Below the pieces are notes generated by a model. That model had not been told where the DNA came from, did no database searches, and saw only the letters and a list, made by a program, of their open reading frames with translations. A stretch of 64,000 bases of DNA from Pseudomonas sp. K2I15 (GTDB lineage: Bacteria > Pseudomonadota > Gammaproteobacteria > Pseudomonadales > Pseudomonadaceae). Both the position numbers and the translations under genes were made by a program. Location: the NCBI RefSeq assembly GCF_002204795.1, contig NZ_NIXO01000008.1, positions 85,995 to 149,994 of the forward strand. Reading direction: 5' to 3'. Shown piece by piece: positions 35,332 to 44,751 of this stretch (position 1 is its first letter; every line of letters starts with the position of its first letter).

Positions 35332-35363
35332 AAAAGTCCTACATCGGACTGGGACTATCCCTT
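35332..35363 (+). promoter_or_regulatory. Candidate response-regulator site upstream of the LuxR-type regulator
   Basis: AAAAGTCCTACAT followed by TGGGAC matches ACAACTCCTACAT followed by TGGAAC at 39870-39895, upstream of the receiver gene at 39974. About two thirds of 31 aligned bases are identical. No other feature was seen in the 292-bp gap 35283-35574. Confidence 0.45.
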
Positions 35364-35574
35364 CAGGTGACGCGTCATTCCATTGGTAAGGTTGCGCGCT
35401 TGCGACTAGCCAGGCACGTCGTGCCGCTTACCTATGGTTATGCGCTGTTCAAGTGGAGGGACCCGACTCTTGCTTGTAGGAATGTTCGGTGCCGTTTGTC
35501 GGAACTGTCATTTCTCACAGGTAGATAGGGCCCGTGTGATGTGTAACGGTACTGAATCCTCCCAGGGGAGCCTT

Positions 35575-36201
35575 ATGAGCAAAGCTTTAATAGTGGATGA
35601 CCATCCGTTTATCCGCGCAACCGTCCGGTTCCTGTTGAAGCAGGAAGGCTTCGACACGATTTTCGAGGCCGGTAACGGCGCCGATGCCATGCAGATTGCC
35701 CGCGAGGAACGCCCCGAACTGATCATCCTCGACCTGGCGATGCCCAAGCTCGGCGGCCTGGAGGTGATCAGCCGGATCAAGGCGTTGGGCTTGCCCTGCA
35801 AGATCCTGGTGCTGACTTCGTACCTCGCGGTGTTTTTTTCCACCCGCTGCATGCGTGCCGGCGCGATGGGTTTTGTCGCCAAGACCGGCGAGCTGGATGA
35901 GCTGCAAAAAGCCATCAAGGCCGTGATGTCCAACTACAGCTGTTTTCCGAGCCTGCCCACCAGCTCGGTACGGCGGGATGATTTGCAGTCCACCGAGCAG
36001 GACCTGGTGGCCGAACTTTCCGACCGCGAGTTGACGGTACTACAGAAGCTGGCGCTGGGGCTTGGCAACAAGGAAATTGCCGAAGACATGCTGCTCAGCC
36101 ACAAGACCATCAGCACCTATAAAACCCGCCTGAAGGAGAAGCTGCGCATGTCGTCGGTGGTGCATTTGTCCAAGTTCGCCCAGCGCAATCATCTGATCTG
36201 A
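35575..36201 (+). CDS. NarL/LuxR-type response regulator (BvgA/RocA-like)
   Basis: A 208-residue response regulator: receiver domain at about 1-118 with acidic pocket Asp8-Asp9, phospho-acceptor Asp53 (IILDLAMP) and Lys near 105. The LuxR-type helix-turn-helix is at about 140-205 (LSDRELTVLQKLALGLGNKEIAEDMLLSHKTISTYKTRLKEKL). The ATG at 35575 has AGGGGAG upstream and is preferred over earlier starts. The hybrid kinase gene starts 1 base after its stop, so the pair is one operon and the kinase is its likely phosphodonor, as in BvgAS and Roc systems. Confidence 0.93.
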   Translation: MSKALIVDDHPFIRATVRFLLKQEGFDTIFEAGNGADAMQIAREERPELIILDLAMPKLGGLEVISRIKALGLPCKILVLTSYLAVFFSTRCMRAGAMGFVAKTGELDELQKAIKAVMSNYSCFPSLPTSSVRRDDLQSTEQDLVAELSDRELTVLQKLALGLGNKEIAEDMLLSHKTISTYKTRLKEKLRMSSVVHLSKFAQRNHLI

Positions 36202-36202
36202 A

Positions 36203-39200
36203 ATGACCAGGTTCCGGGCCTTGTGGCTCAGCGCGAGCGTGCTGCTGGGCGTGCTCTGCACACAAGCCCCGGCCTTTAGTGAACCTCGTTCCCTTTTCCT
36301 GTTCGGGCACTCCATCCTTGAAACCCGCGCCGTAGGGCTGCAGGAAGCTGACTGGCGCTGGCTACGCGAGCGGCGCCGCTTGTTGATGGGCGTCTCGGGC
36401 CCCGACTACGCGCCGTTCGAGTTGACCAGCAACGATGAGCTTGAGGGGATTACGGCGGATTACGCGGCGTTGATCGCCGATGCGCTGGGCATCACGGTAG
36501 AAGTTCGTCGTTATGACAACCGGGATGAGGTTATTGCCGCACTCAAGCGTGGCGAGGTGGACTTTCTCGGCTCCGCCAATGGCTACGAAGCAGCAGACCC
36601 GCAGCTTCTGTTGTCGCGCTCCTATGCTATCGATCAGCCGACCCTGGTCACCCGCACGGGCGACAGCCAAACCCTGAGCGCCGACTTGGCCGGCAAGCGC
36701 GTGGCGATGCTCTATCACTACATGCAGCCGGATGCGGTGCAGGCGTTTTACCCCCATGCCCGGCTACAACTTTTTCCATCGACCTTCGAGGCTATCGGCG
36801 CTGTGGCGTTCGGCCAGGCAGACGTTTATCTGGGGGACGCAATCAGCACCCACTACCTGATCAACAGGAACCACCTGAACAACGTTCGAATGGCTGATTT
36901 CTCGTCACTTGAAGTCAACCCGTTCGGCTTTGCATTCCCCCGGGACAACACTCGCCTGCTGCGTATCGTCAATGCGGCACTGGAAGGCATACCGGCTAAC
37001 GAACAGATGCAAATTCTGCGTCGTTGGAGTGCCGGCAACCTGGGTTTTTTGGGGGCCGACCGGCTGCGTTTGAGTGCCAGCGAACAGCGTTGGCTGGAGA
37101 AACACCCACGGGTCAAGGTGGCGGTGCTCGACAAGTTTCTGCCCCTTTCATTTTTTAACAAGCAGGGGGAGTTTGAGGGCCTGAGCGCCGAAGTGCTGGC
37201 CCGGATCAGCTTGCGAACCGGGTTGAAATTCGACGTGGTGCAGGGGAGTTCGTTGCCCCGGCAAATTGATCAAGTCCAAGCCGGCAATGCAGACATGATG
37301 GCGGTGATTACCCCGAGTATGGAGCGGGCCGACAAGGTGCGCTTTACCAGGCCCTATCTGACCAATCCGTTCGTGCTGGTCAGCCGCAGCGATACGAACA
37401 GCCCGGTGCTCCTTGAGGACATGCCCGGCAAACGCCTGGCATTGATTGCCGGCAATAGCTTGCGCGAGGGCATCGCTCGCGACTATCCCGGCATCAAGTT
37501 TGTCGACGTCGAGAACCCCGAGCAGGCGATGGCGCTGGTTGCCGGTGGCGGCGCTGATGCGGCGGTCAACTCCCTGATCAGCGCGCGGTACATGATCGCC
37601 CGCGACTACCGTGACCGCTTGCGGGTGAGCAGTACGGTCGGCTCCGAGCCGGCGCGCATTGCCTTCGGTATCAGCCGTAGCCAGCTGGAGTTGTATTCGA
37701 TCCTCGACAAGGCGCTGCTGAGCATCACGCCCCAGGAAATGGACGAGCTGACCAACCACTGGCGCAGCGAAGTGGTGATTGAAGACAGCTACTGGTTACG
37801 TCACCGCAACGCGATCATTCAGGGCTTCGGGTTGGCAGCACTGTTGCTGCTGATCACCCTGGGCTGGGCGATTTACCTGCGCAGCCTGATACGCAAACGG
37901 GTGCAGGCCGAACGCGCCCTGAGTGACCAGATGCGTTTTATGAGTGTGCTGATCGATGGCACGCCTCACCCGATTTATGTGCGCGATCGCCTGGGGCGGC
38001 TGATGGCGTGCAACAGCGCCTACCTCGATGTGTTCGGTTTCAAGCTGGAGGACGTAGTAGGCAAGACCGTGGTCGAGGCCGACACCGGCAATCGTCCCCA
38101 GGCCCAGTCGTTTCATGAGGACTACCTGCGTTTGATGGAGCGGGGCGAGCCGCAGATTCATGACCGCGTACTCAAGGTGCCGGGCGGCAAGGTCCTGACG
38201 ATCTACCACTGGATGCTGCCGTACCGCGACGGTGATGAGCAGGTGGTGGGCATGATCGCGGGCTGGGTGGACGTCAGCGAAAGGCAGCACCTGTTGGGAC
38301 AGTTGCAGGAGGCCAAGGAAGATGCCGACGCCGCCAACCGCGCCAAGACCACCTTCCTTGCAACCATGAGCCATGAAATACGCACACCCATGAACGCCGT
38401 GATCGGCATGATTGAACTGGCGTTGAAAGCCGCCGAACAGGGCCGCGCCGACCGCGACGCGCTGGAGGTGGCCGCTGACGCGTCACGGGGCATGCTGGAG
38501 TTGATCGGCGATATTCTCGACATCGCACGCATTGAATCGGGCCACCTGTCCCTGGCCCTTGAGCCTTCGAACCTGCACACATTGCTGGTGTCCGTGGCGC
38601 GGGTTTTCGATGGGCTGGCGCGGGCCAAGGGCCTGGTCTTGCAGGTGGAACTCGACCCGCTGATTGATCGCTACGTGCTGGTGGACCCGATGCGCTTCAA
38701 GCAGGTGGTGTCGAACCTGCTGAGCAACGCAATCAAGTTCACCACCCAGGGCCAGGTGCGGCTGGGCGCGTCCGGCTCGTCGGCGATTGCCAACGGGTAC
38801 CTGAACCTCAGGCTGTGGGTGGAAGACACTGGCATCGGCATCAGTGTCGAAGACCAGAAACGCCTGTTCAACCCGTTTATCCAGGGCAGCAACACCGCGC
38901 AATCGGCGCGCAGTGGCTCGGGCCTGGGCCTGGTCATCAGCCGCAACTTGTGCGAGATGATGGGTGGGCAATTGCAATTGAGCAGCCTGCTGGGGCAGGG
39001 CACCCGGGTGGACGTCACCCTGGAACTGGCGGTAGCCGACGCAACCTTGACGCCGGCCGTATCCGTTGCCCTGGAAACCCCGCCGACCCACGCGCTGAGC
39101 ATTCTGGTGGTGGATGACTACCCAGCCAACCGGCTGCTGCTGGCCCGGCAATTGAGCTTTCTGGGGCACCGAATCACCACGGCCGAAGATGGCGTCGAGG

Positions 39201-39838
39201 GGCTTGAACTGTGGTTGTCCGGGCAATTTGACGGGGTGATTACCGACTGCAATATGCCGTTCAAGGACGGCTACGAGCTGGCGCGGGATATCCGCACCCT
39301 GGAGCGCGAACGCGGCCTGGCGCCTTGCCTGCTGCTGGGGTTTACCGCCAACGCCCAGCCCGAGGAGGCTGAGCGCTGTCGGCAGGCGGGAATGGATGGC
39401 TGCCTGTTCAAACCCACCGGCCTCGAGGATTTGCATGCGGCCCTGATGTTGCGCACGGCTACGCCCTCCGTGGCCCCGGGCACCGTGGATGAGCTGGCGC
39501 CAGACTTTGACTTGAGCCACCTGGAGAAGCTGACCGGGGGCGATATCAACGCGGTAAAAGAACTGCTGGCGCCGCTGCTCGACAGCCTTGAGGCCGACCA
39601 AGGGCAACTGGTGATCCTGCAACGCAACGCAGACTTTGCCGGCCTGCATGACCTGGCTCATCGAACCAAAGGTGGTGCGCGCATGGTCAAGGCCCAGGCA
39701 TTGATGGACTGCTGCGAGGGATTGGAAAACGTCTGTGAACGGCAAGCGCATGACGAGTTGGCCGGTGCCGTCGACGGCGTAGATGAAGCGCTCGCTCACC
39801 TGCATCATGGGCTGTCGGTTTATTGCAATCGGACTTGA
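36203..39838 (+). CDS. BvgS/RocS-type hybrid sensor kinase
   Basis: A 1211-residue phosphorelay kinase in the inner membrane. In order: signal peptide (about 1-27), two periplasmic solute-binding (SBP_bac_3/Venus flytrap) domains (about 50-280 and 295-525), a transmembrane helix (about 541-562), PAS (about 580-690), HisKA with His724 in SHEIRTP, HATPase_c (DTGIGIS, GSGLGL), receiver with Asp1015 (TDCNMP) and HPt with His1153 (LAHRTKGGAR). All four phosphorelay residues are intact. The two flytrap domains suggest small-molecule sensing, possibly an amino acid or nicotinate-like compound. The output is the response regulator at 35575. Confidence 0.95.
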   Translation: MTRFRALWLSASVLLGVLCTQAPAFSEPRSLFLFGHSILETRAVGLQEADWRWLRERRRLLMGVSGPDYAPFELTSNDELEGITADYAALIADALGITVEVRRYDNRDEVIAALKRGEVDFLGSANGYEAADPQLLLSRSYAIDQPTLVTRTGDSQTLSADLAGKRVAMLYHYMQPDAVQAFYPHARLQLFPSTFEAIGAVAFGQADVYLGDAISTHYLINRNHLNNVRMADFSSLEVNPFGFAFPRDNTRLLRIVNAALEGIPANEQMQILRRWSAGNLGFLGADRLRLSASEQRWLEKHPRVKVAVLDKFLPLSFFNKQGEFEGLSAEVLARISLRTGLKFDVVQGSSLPRQIDQVQAGNADMMAVITPSMERADKVRFTRPYLTNPFVLVSRSDTNSPVLLEDMPGKRLALIAGNSLREGIARDYPGIKFVDVENPEQAMALVAGGGADAAVNSLISARYMIARDYRDRLRVSSTVGSEPARIAFGISRSQLELYSILDKALLSITPQEMDELTNHWRSEVVIEDSYWLRHRNAIIQGFGLAALLLLITLGWAIYLRSLIRKRVQAERALSDQMRFMSVLIDGTPHPIYVRDRLGRLMACNSAYLDVFGFKLEDVVGKTVVEADTGNRPQAQSFHEDYLRLMERGEPQIHDRVLKVPGGKVLTIYHWMLPYRDGDEQVVGMIAGWVDVSERQHLLGQLQEAKEDADAANRAKTTFLATMSHEIRTPMNAVIGMIELALKAAEQGRADRDALEVAADASRGMLELIGDILDIARIESGHLSLALEPSNLHTLLVSVARVFDGLARAKGLVLQVELDPLIDRYVLVDPMRFKQVVSNLLSNAIKFTTQGQVRLGASGSSAIANGYLNLRLWVEDTGIGISVEDQKRLFNPFIQGSNTAQSARSGSGLGLVISRNLCEMMGGQLQLSSLLGQGTRVDVTLELAVADATLTPAVSVALETPPTHALSILVVDDYPANRLLLARQLSFLGHRITTAEDGVEGLELWLSGQFDGVITDCNMPFKDGYELARDIRTLERERGLAPCLLLGFTANAQPEEAERCRQAGMDGCLFKPTGLEDLHAALMLRTATPSVAPGTVDELAPDFDLSHLEKLTGGDINAVKELLAPLLDSLEADQGQLVILQRNADFAGLHDLAHRTKGGARMVKAQALMDCCEGLENVCERQAHDELAGAVDGVDEALAHLHHGLSVYCNRT

Positions 39839-39869
39839 CTGACGAGGGCTGTCATTCGAGCTATTTGGG

Positions 39870-39900
39870 ACAACTCCTACATGAAGGTGGAACAAGCCTT
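39870..39900 (+). promoter_or_regulatory. Candidate response-regulator site upstream of the receiver-only gene
   Basis: ACAACTCCTACAT and the following TGGAAC resemble the site at 35332-35363. It lies about 75-100 bp before the ATG at 39974, a normal activator position. Confidence 0.45.
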
Positions 39901-39973
39901 ATTTAGTCTTCGGAATATGTCTGGAAAATAGGTCGCCCGTCCCTCACGAGCGCTCCTTGCTCAGGTATTTGCC

Positions 39974-40405
39974 ATGCCAAACAAAGCACTGACTATCCTG
40001 ATCGCCGATGAACAACACCTGCAACGGCTGTACATCGAAAAAATGCTCAACCAATTGGGCTACTTCCGCATCATCCCGGTGCAAACCTTCGAAGAAGTGC
40101 TGATCCTCACGGCGATCCCGGCCGAGCCGTTCGACGTGCTGATCATTAACGCCGGGTTGGCGGACAGCGATGGCGGGGTGCTGGCCTTCCAGGAACAGCA
40201 CCCGCAGATTCGCCATGTGCTGGTCTACGACATCCGGGACCTGGGCGCGCCGGCCGCCACCCCGACACTGCTGGTGCGCCTGCCGGGTACGCCAGACAGC
40301 GTCAACCTTGAACACTTCATGGACATCATCGACCCGCCGTCAGCCACCTGCGGGTTGCGGGTGTTGCCATGGCTGCGGGAGTTGTCCCGCAGCCCTGCGG
40401 TTTAG
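39974..40405 (+). CDS. Receiver-only protein lacking the phospho-acceptor aspartate
   Basis: A 143-residue protein whose pattern is a CheY-like receiver: acidic pocket in [18 protein letters not shown] and the third strand [16 protein letters not shown], where the usual Asp is Asn (about residue 59). The C-terminal half is poorly conserved and the switch Lys is not evident. It probably cannot be phosphorylated in the normal way and may act as a decoy, connector or dimerisation partner for the BvgS/RocA pair just upstream. This placement resembles the third gene of Roc systems, which there carries an EAL domain absent here. Confidence 0.78.
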   Translation: MPNKALTILIADEQHLQRLYIEKMLNQLGYFRIIPVQTFEEVLILTAIPAEPFDVLIINAGLADSDGGVLAFQEQHPQIRHVLVYDIRDLGAPAATPTLLVRLPGTPDSVNLEHFMDIIDPPSATCGLRVLPWLRELSRSPAV

Positions 40406-41205
40406 TCCCAGTTCGGCGCGATGCCTTTGGGGCTGGTCAGCCGATGGCCACGCTCCAGGCCTGCGATCTGCGCCATGTCGGCGTCGCTCAGGGTCAGGTC
40501 CAGCGCCTTGAGGTTGCTGGCGAGGTTGGCGCGTTTGGTCGACGACGGGATCACCGCGTAGCCCATTTGCATGGCCCAGGCCAGGGTGACTTGCGCCGGG
40601 GTGGCTTGATGACGTTCGGCGATCTGCTGGATCACCGGGTCTTTCAGCGCTTCGCCGTAGGCCAGGGTCATATAGGAGGTGATCTGGATGCCCTGGGCCT
40701 TGGCAAACTCCACTACGGTACGGTTTTGCAGGTACGGGTGCAGCTCGATCTGGTTGGTCGCGATGTGCTCGGCACCGACGGCGGTAATCGCCTGTTTCAT
40801 CAGGTCGACGGTGAAGTTGGAGATACCGATCTGGCGGGTCAGGCCCTGGCGTTTGGCTTCCAGCAGCTGGGTCATGAATTCGGCGACGGGTACCTGGTCT
40901 TCCGGCGATGGCCAGTGGATCAGGGTCAGGTCCAGGTAGTCGGTTTGGAGCTTGCGCAGGCTTTCCTTGAGGCTGGGGATCAGTTGGCCTTCGGCGAAGT
41001 TGGCGATCCAGATTTTGCTGGTGATAAACAGCTCGTCCCGTGGGATGCCGCTGTTGGCAATGGCCTGGCCGACGTCGGCTTCGTTTTCGTAGATTTGCGC
41101 GGTGTCGATGACGCGGTAGCCCAGCTCCAGGCCCGTGCTGACGGAGTCGATGACGACCTGGCCTTGCAGGCGGAATGTGCCGAGGCCGAATGCGGGAATA
41201 GACAT
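40402..41205 (-). CDS. dkgB: Aldo/keto reductase, 2,5-diketo-D-gluconate reductase B type
   Basis: A 267-residue NADPH-dependent reductase with a TIM-barrel fold, the same length as E. coli DkgB. It has [10 protein letters not shown], the catalytic Tyr in [13 protein letters not shown] (Asp/Tyr), Lys in ITSKIW and His in IHWPSP, and the NADPH site [15 protein letters not shown]. It reduces 2,5-diketogluconate and methylglyoxal-like aldehydes. The ATG at 41205 has AGGAG upstream; the 3' end overlaps the receiver gene by 4 bases in convergent orientation. Confidence 0.92.
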   Translation of the reverse strand: MSIPAFGLGTFRLQGQVVIDSVSTGLELGYRVIDTAQIYENEADVGQAIANSGIPRDELFITSKIWIANFAEGQLIPSLKESLRKLQTDYLDLTLIHWPSPEDQVPVAEFMTQLLEAKRQGLTRQIGISNFTVDLMKQAITAVGAEHIATNQIELHPYLQNRTVVEFAKAQGIQITSYMTLAYGEALKDPVIQQIAERHQATPAQVTLAWAMQMGYAVIPSSTKRANLASNLKALDLTLSDADMAQIAGLERGHRLTSPKGIAPNWD

Positions 41206-41336
41206 GAATGACTCCTGAGGTGATGTGAACAATGGAGTGGAGTATCGGCTCGTCGTTCCTTCGGAAAAACCGCTGAATTTGAAAAGGAGTCTTTACCAGA
41301 AATCATGAGTGGTTGGGGAGAGGGGCGGTTGAGTAC

Positions 41337-42016
41337 ATATCCATTTCTGCGGTAACGGCCGCCTATGGCTTCGCTCTTACAGCGAGTCACTTTTGGCAAA
41401 CGCCCGGAATGCCGGCCCAGCCAAAAGTAACCAAATGTCTCTGCCCCACCACTCGGTGCCTCGCTTAGGCTCGGCTCCGCGGGCCGCTCCACCGTGCCTA
41501 CTTGCGGCCATCGTGGTTTAACGGGGCCGTCAGATCAAAATCAAAAGCCAAAGCAGAGCTGCTTTTATGTGGGAGCGGGCTTGCTCGCGAAAAACGTGAG
41601 AACGCCGCGTTCATCCAGAAAGCACGCGTCATCGTTGACGACCTTCGCGAGCAAGCCCGCTCCCACATTTGGACCGTGCCCGCTTTAGCTTTTGATTTTG
41701 CTTCACCACACTCAAGCCGGCCGGTAGGCCGCTGTGCTGTTGCTTTTGATCTTGATCTTAGGCGCCCCGTTAAACCACGCTGGCCGAACGCAGGTAGTAC
41801 GGAGCGGGTAAACCGGCAGGACGCCGGTTTAGCCGCGACGGGGCAGGGACGCCCCGTCGCGGCGGCCCGCGCAGTACTACCGGAGCTGAGGGCACACCGA
41901 GCCTAAGCGAGGTGCCGAGTGGTGGGGCAAGAGCGTTTTGCTTACTTTTGCGCTTTTCAAAAGTGAGCCGCTGTAAGAGCGGAACCAATAGCGGCCATGA
42001 CCGCAGCAATGGATAT
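41337..42016. repeat. 680-bp nested inverted-repeat element
   Basis: The left end (41337, ATATCCATTtCTGCGGT) pairs with the right end (42016). Further paired blocks follow inward in mirrored order: GCTCTTACAGCG, CTCACTTTTG, CCCCACCACTCGG, CTCGCTTAGGCTCGG, TGGTTTAACGGGG and CAAAATCAAAAGC. A REPIN sits at the centre (41567-41670), and the right arm has an extra GCCGCGACGGGG hairpin. No credible gene lies inside. It fills the gap between dkgB and lexA2. The imperfect arms argue for an old, decaying mobile or structural element. Confidence 0.75.
41567..41670. repeat. REPIN inside the nested palindrome
   Basis: Inverted REP pair (GTGGGAGCGGGCTTGCTCGC and GCGAGCAAGCCCGCTCCCAC), lying at the centre of the larger inverted repeat and flanked on both sides by inverted copies of CAAAATCAAAAGC. 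Confidence 0.85.
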
Positions 42017-42090
42017 TCACCCGCACCCCCCCCCGCAAACGCGCTTGCAACTCACCGCCGACTAGCGGCTATTGTCAGAAATTTCCCACA

Positions 42091-42108
42091 GGAGTACAAA
42101 TGTACTCC
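42091..42108. promoter_or_regulatory. LexA2 operator overlapping the lexA2 start codon
   Basis: GGAGTACAAATGTACTCC contains GTAC-N4-GTAC, the known binding motif of Pseudomonas LexA2, with extra arm symmetry (GGA/TCC). It covers part of the ribosome site and the first ATG (42100), so bound LexA2 would block both transcription and possibly translation start. It controls the whole imu cassette. Confidence 0.8.
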
Positions 42109-42717
42109 ATGACGACTCTAACCCCCCGCCGTACCGCCATCCTGACCTTCATCCGCGACCGTATCGCGCAACAAGGCCAGTCCCCCAGCCTCGCCGAGAT
42201 CGCCAAGGCGTTCGGCTTCGCCTCCCGCAGCGTGGCCCGCAAGCACGTGCTGGCCCTGACCGAAGGCGGCTTCATCGAGGTCAACCCCAACCAGGCCCGA
42301 GGCATTCGCCTGCTCAACCAGCCGGCGAGGCCGGAGTGGCTGGACATCCCGGTACTCGGCCGGGTAGCCGCCGGCCTGCCCATCGGCGCCGACGCCGAAG
42401 TCCACAACCGCCTGCTGCTCGACCCTGCCACCTTCGCGAAAACCCCGGACTACCTGCTGCGGGTGCAGGGCGATTCGATGATCGAAGACGGCATCCTCGA
42501 TGGCGACCTGGTGGGCGTACGCCGCAGCGCCGAGGCCTTGAACGGGCAGATCGTGGTGGCGCGCCTCGACGGCGAAGTCACCATCAAGCGTTTCGAACAC
42601 GTCGGCGAGCGCGTGCGCCTGCTGCCGCGCAACCCCGCTTATCAACCCATCGTGGTGCGGCCCGATCAGGACCTGGCCATCGAAGGCGTGTTTTGCGGCC
42701 TGGTGAGGCAAGGCTGA
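42100..42717 (+). CDS. lexA2: Second LexA repressor of the imuABC cassette
   Basis: A 205-residue LexA protein. It has the N-terminal winged helix (about 5-65; SLAEIAKAFGFASRSVARKHVLAL), the self-cleavage site Ala91-Gly92, and the catalytic Ser126 (GDSM) and Lys163 (VTIKRF). RecA-stimulated cleavage would derepress the operon after DNA damage. The ATG at 42100 (AGGAG five bases upstream) is chosen; a second ATG is at 42109. Its stop TGA overlaps the imuA ATG. Order lexA2-imuA-imuB-dnaE2 matches P. putida and many other proteobacteria. Confidence 0.95.
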   Translation: MYSMTTLTPRRTAILTFIRDRIAQQGQSPSLAEIAKAFGFASRSVARKHVLALTEGGFIEVNPNQARGIRLLNQPARPEWLDIPVLGRVAAGLPIGADAEVHNRLLLDPATFAKTPDYLLRVQGDSMIEDGILDGDLVGVRRSAEALNGQIVVARLDGEVTIKRFEHVGERVRLLPRNPAYQPIVVRPDQDLAIEGVFCGLVRQG

Positions 42718-43328
42718 TGGGCGCCGTCGTTGCACTGGACTCGCTGTTCAATGGCGGCCGGGTCTGGAAGGGCCGGCCCGCCGCGCCGCCTGCCAGCGTC
42801 CATCCCACCGGGCTGGCGGCCCTGGATGCAGTGCTGCCCAGCGGTGGCTGGCCGGAAGCGGCGTTGAGCGAAATCCTGATGGCGAAGGAGGGCGTGGGCG
42901 AGTTGCAACTGGTGTGGCCGACACTGGCGCGCTTGTCGGCGGCCGGCGAGCGGATCGTGCTGGTGGCGCCGCCTTACACACCGTACCCCCACGCCTGGCA
43001 AAACGCCGGGGTAGATGTGCGCCAGCTGTCAGTCATCCAGGCCGATGAACGCGACGCCCTGTGGGCCGTGGAGCAATGCTTGCGTTCCGGCAGTTGTGGC
43101 GCGGTGCTGTGCTGGCCGCGCAAGGCCGATGACCGGGCCTTGCGTCGCTTGCAGGTGGCGGCGGAAACCGGCCAGACCCTGGCCTTCGCCTGGCGCTCCT
43201 TGAACGAGGCCATCAACCCGTCACCGGCCGCCTTGCGCCTGGCAGTGGAGGCCAGCCCTGCGCAAGTGCGGGTGCTCAAGTGCCGGGGTGGCCTGGCCCA
43301 TCCCGCGCCCATCGCGCTTGGGCACTGA
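42717..43328 (+). CDS. imuA: ImuA, RecA-like partner of the mutasome
   Basis: A 203-residue protein (SulA2/ImuA family), a short RecA-like protein that binds ImuB and helps recruit the mutagenic polymerase. It has VHPTGLAALDAVLPSGGWPEAALSEIL, like the start of the RecA core, and IVLVAPPYTPYPHAW. The start ATG at 42717 overlaps the lexA2 stop (TGATG). The true frame is this one; a longer open frame in another phase on the same strand is a codon-bias shadow. Confidence 0.93.
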   Translation: MGAVVALDSLFNGGRVWKGRPAAPPASVHPTGLAALDAVLPSGGWPEAALSEILMAKEGVGELQLVWPTLARLSAAGERIVLVAPPYTPYPHAWQNAGVDVRQLSVIQADERDALWAVEQCLRSGSCGAVLCWPRKADDRALRRLQVAAETGQTLAFAWRSLNEAINPSPAALRLAVEASPAQVRVLKCRGGLAHPAPIALGH

Positions 43329-43335
43329 GGTTGGC

Positions 43336-44751
43336 ATGCGCTGGGTGTGTATTGTCTTCCCGCAATTGGCGCTGGACGGGGTGCTGCGTTTGCGCTCCGA
43401 ACCGGATCAGCCGTTGGCCCTGCTGGCCGGCACGCCGCAGCGGCGGGTGCTGCAAACCGTCAATGAGGCCGCACGCAAACTCGGGCTGCGCCCCGGCCAA
43501 TCGCTGACGGCGGCCCATGCCTTGACCAAGGCTTTTGCCTGCGCCGAATACGACCCGGCACAGATCGAATACTGGCAGCAATTTCTTGCCGCCTGGGCCT
43601 ACCGTTTCAGCTCCCAGGTCAGCGTGTTCTACCCACGGGCGTTGCTGTTCGAGATCGAATCGAGCCTGGGCCTGTTCGGGCCCTGGCCGCTGCTCGAAGC
43701 ACGCTTGCGCAAGGAGCTGACCGACCTGGGGTTTCGTCACCGCATCGTCGCCGCGCCGAACCCGGCAGCGGCGCGGATATTGGCGAATGCCTACGACGGC
43801 CTCGCCGTGGCCGATGAGCACTGCCTGCAACAAGCGCTGGCGCCGATCCCCATCGACCGCGCCGGCCTCGACCCGCAAGCGGCCACCGCGTTGTCGCGCA
43901 TGGGCTTGCGCACCCTGGCCCAGGTGCAGGCGTTGCCCCGGCATACCCTGGCCCGGCGTTTCGATGCGGCGCTGCTCAAGCACCTGGATGCACTGTGCGG
44001 GCAACGGCCCCTGGCCTTGGCGTTCTACCAGCCGCCGGACCGGTTTGATGTGCGCATCGAGCTGAATTTTGATGTGCTGTCTCATCAGGCATTGCTGTTT
44101 CCGTTGCGCCGTTTGACGGGCGATTTGTCGGCGTTTCTGTGTGGCCGAGACAGTGGCGTGCAGCGCTTTGACCTGCACCTGGAACACGCGGCAGAACCCG
44201 ACACCGTAATCAAAGTCGGCCTGCTCAGCGCCGAGCGCGACGCGGCAATGTTGTTCGAACTGGCCCGTGGTCGCCTGGAGCAGGTGCAAGTCACCTCGCC
44301 GGTGCGTGGCTTTCGCCTGGTGGCCCAGGACCTGCCAGTGTTTGTGCCCCAGCGCCAGGACCTGTTCGACGAGCGCCCGCAACAAACCCTGCCGTGGGAA
44401 CAACTGCGCGAACGCCTGCGGGCGCGGTTGGGGGACGAGGCGGTGCAAGGCCTGCGCTTTCATGCCGACCATCGCCCCGAATGCGCCTGGCAACCCGGTG
44501 CCGACACTCGCCTGTGCGCACCCTCAAACAGCGTGCAGCGCCCCGGCTGGTTGCTGCATGAGCCGACGCCCCTGGCCGAGCAGGGCCTACAGATTCTGAT
44601 GGGCCCGGAGCGCATCGAATCCGGCTGGTGGGATGGCGCCGATGTGCGCCGCGATTATTACCTGGTGCGCACCCGCGCCGGCCAGCAGGGCTGGGCCTAT
44701 CGCACCGTGGGCGAAAGCGGCGCGCTGTGGCTGCAAGGCTGGTTCGCATGA
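43336..44751 (+). CDS. imuB: ImuB, catalytically inactive Y-family polymerase homologue
   Basis: A 471-residue protein of the Y-family fold that lacks the acidic catalytic residues and serves as the hub of the translesion complex, binding the beta clamp, ImuA and DnaE2. The N-terminus [18 protein letters not shown] replaces the DxD of active polymerases. Helix-hairpin-helix-like region about 180-215 ([25 protein letters not shown]). The ATG at 43336 lies 7 bases after the imuA stop. Its TGA overlaps the dnaE2 ATG (ATGA). Confidence 0.94.
   Translation: MRWVCIVFPQLALDGVLRLRSEPDQPLALLAGTPQRRVLQTVNEAARKLGLRPGQSLTAAHALTKAFACAEYDPAQIEYWQQFLAAWAYRFSSQVSVFYPRALLFEIESSLGLFGPWPLLEARLRKELTDLGFRHRIVAAPNPAAARILANAYDGLAVADEHCLQQALAPIPIDRAGLDPQAATALSRMGLRTLAQVQALPRHTLARRFDAALLKHLDALCGQRPLALAFYQPPDRFDVRIELNFDVLSHQALLFPLRRLTGDLSAFLCGRDSGVQRFDLHLEHAAEPDTVIKVGLLSAERDAAMLFELARGRLEQVQVTSPVRGFRLVAQDLPVFVPQRQDLFDERPQQTLPWEQLRERLRARLGDEAVQGLRFHADHRPECAWQPGADTRLCAPSNSVQRPGWLLHEPTPLAEQGLQILMGPERIESGWWDGADVRRDYYLVRTRAGQQGWAYRTVGESGALWLQGWFA

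Noticed and set aside
42072..43328. 418-codon open frame overlapping lexA2 and imuA on the same strand
   Set aside because: Its product is rich in Arg, Pro and Gly, as expected of a shifted frame in GC-rich genes; lexA2 and imuA in the other frames have full family motifs and coupled starts.
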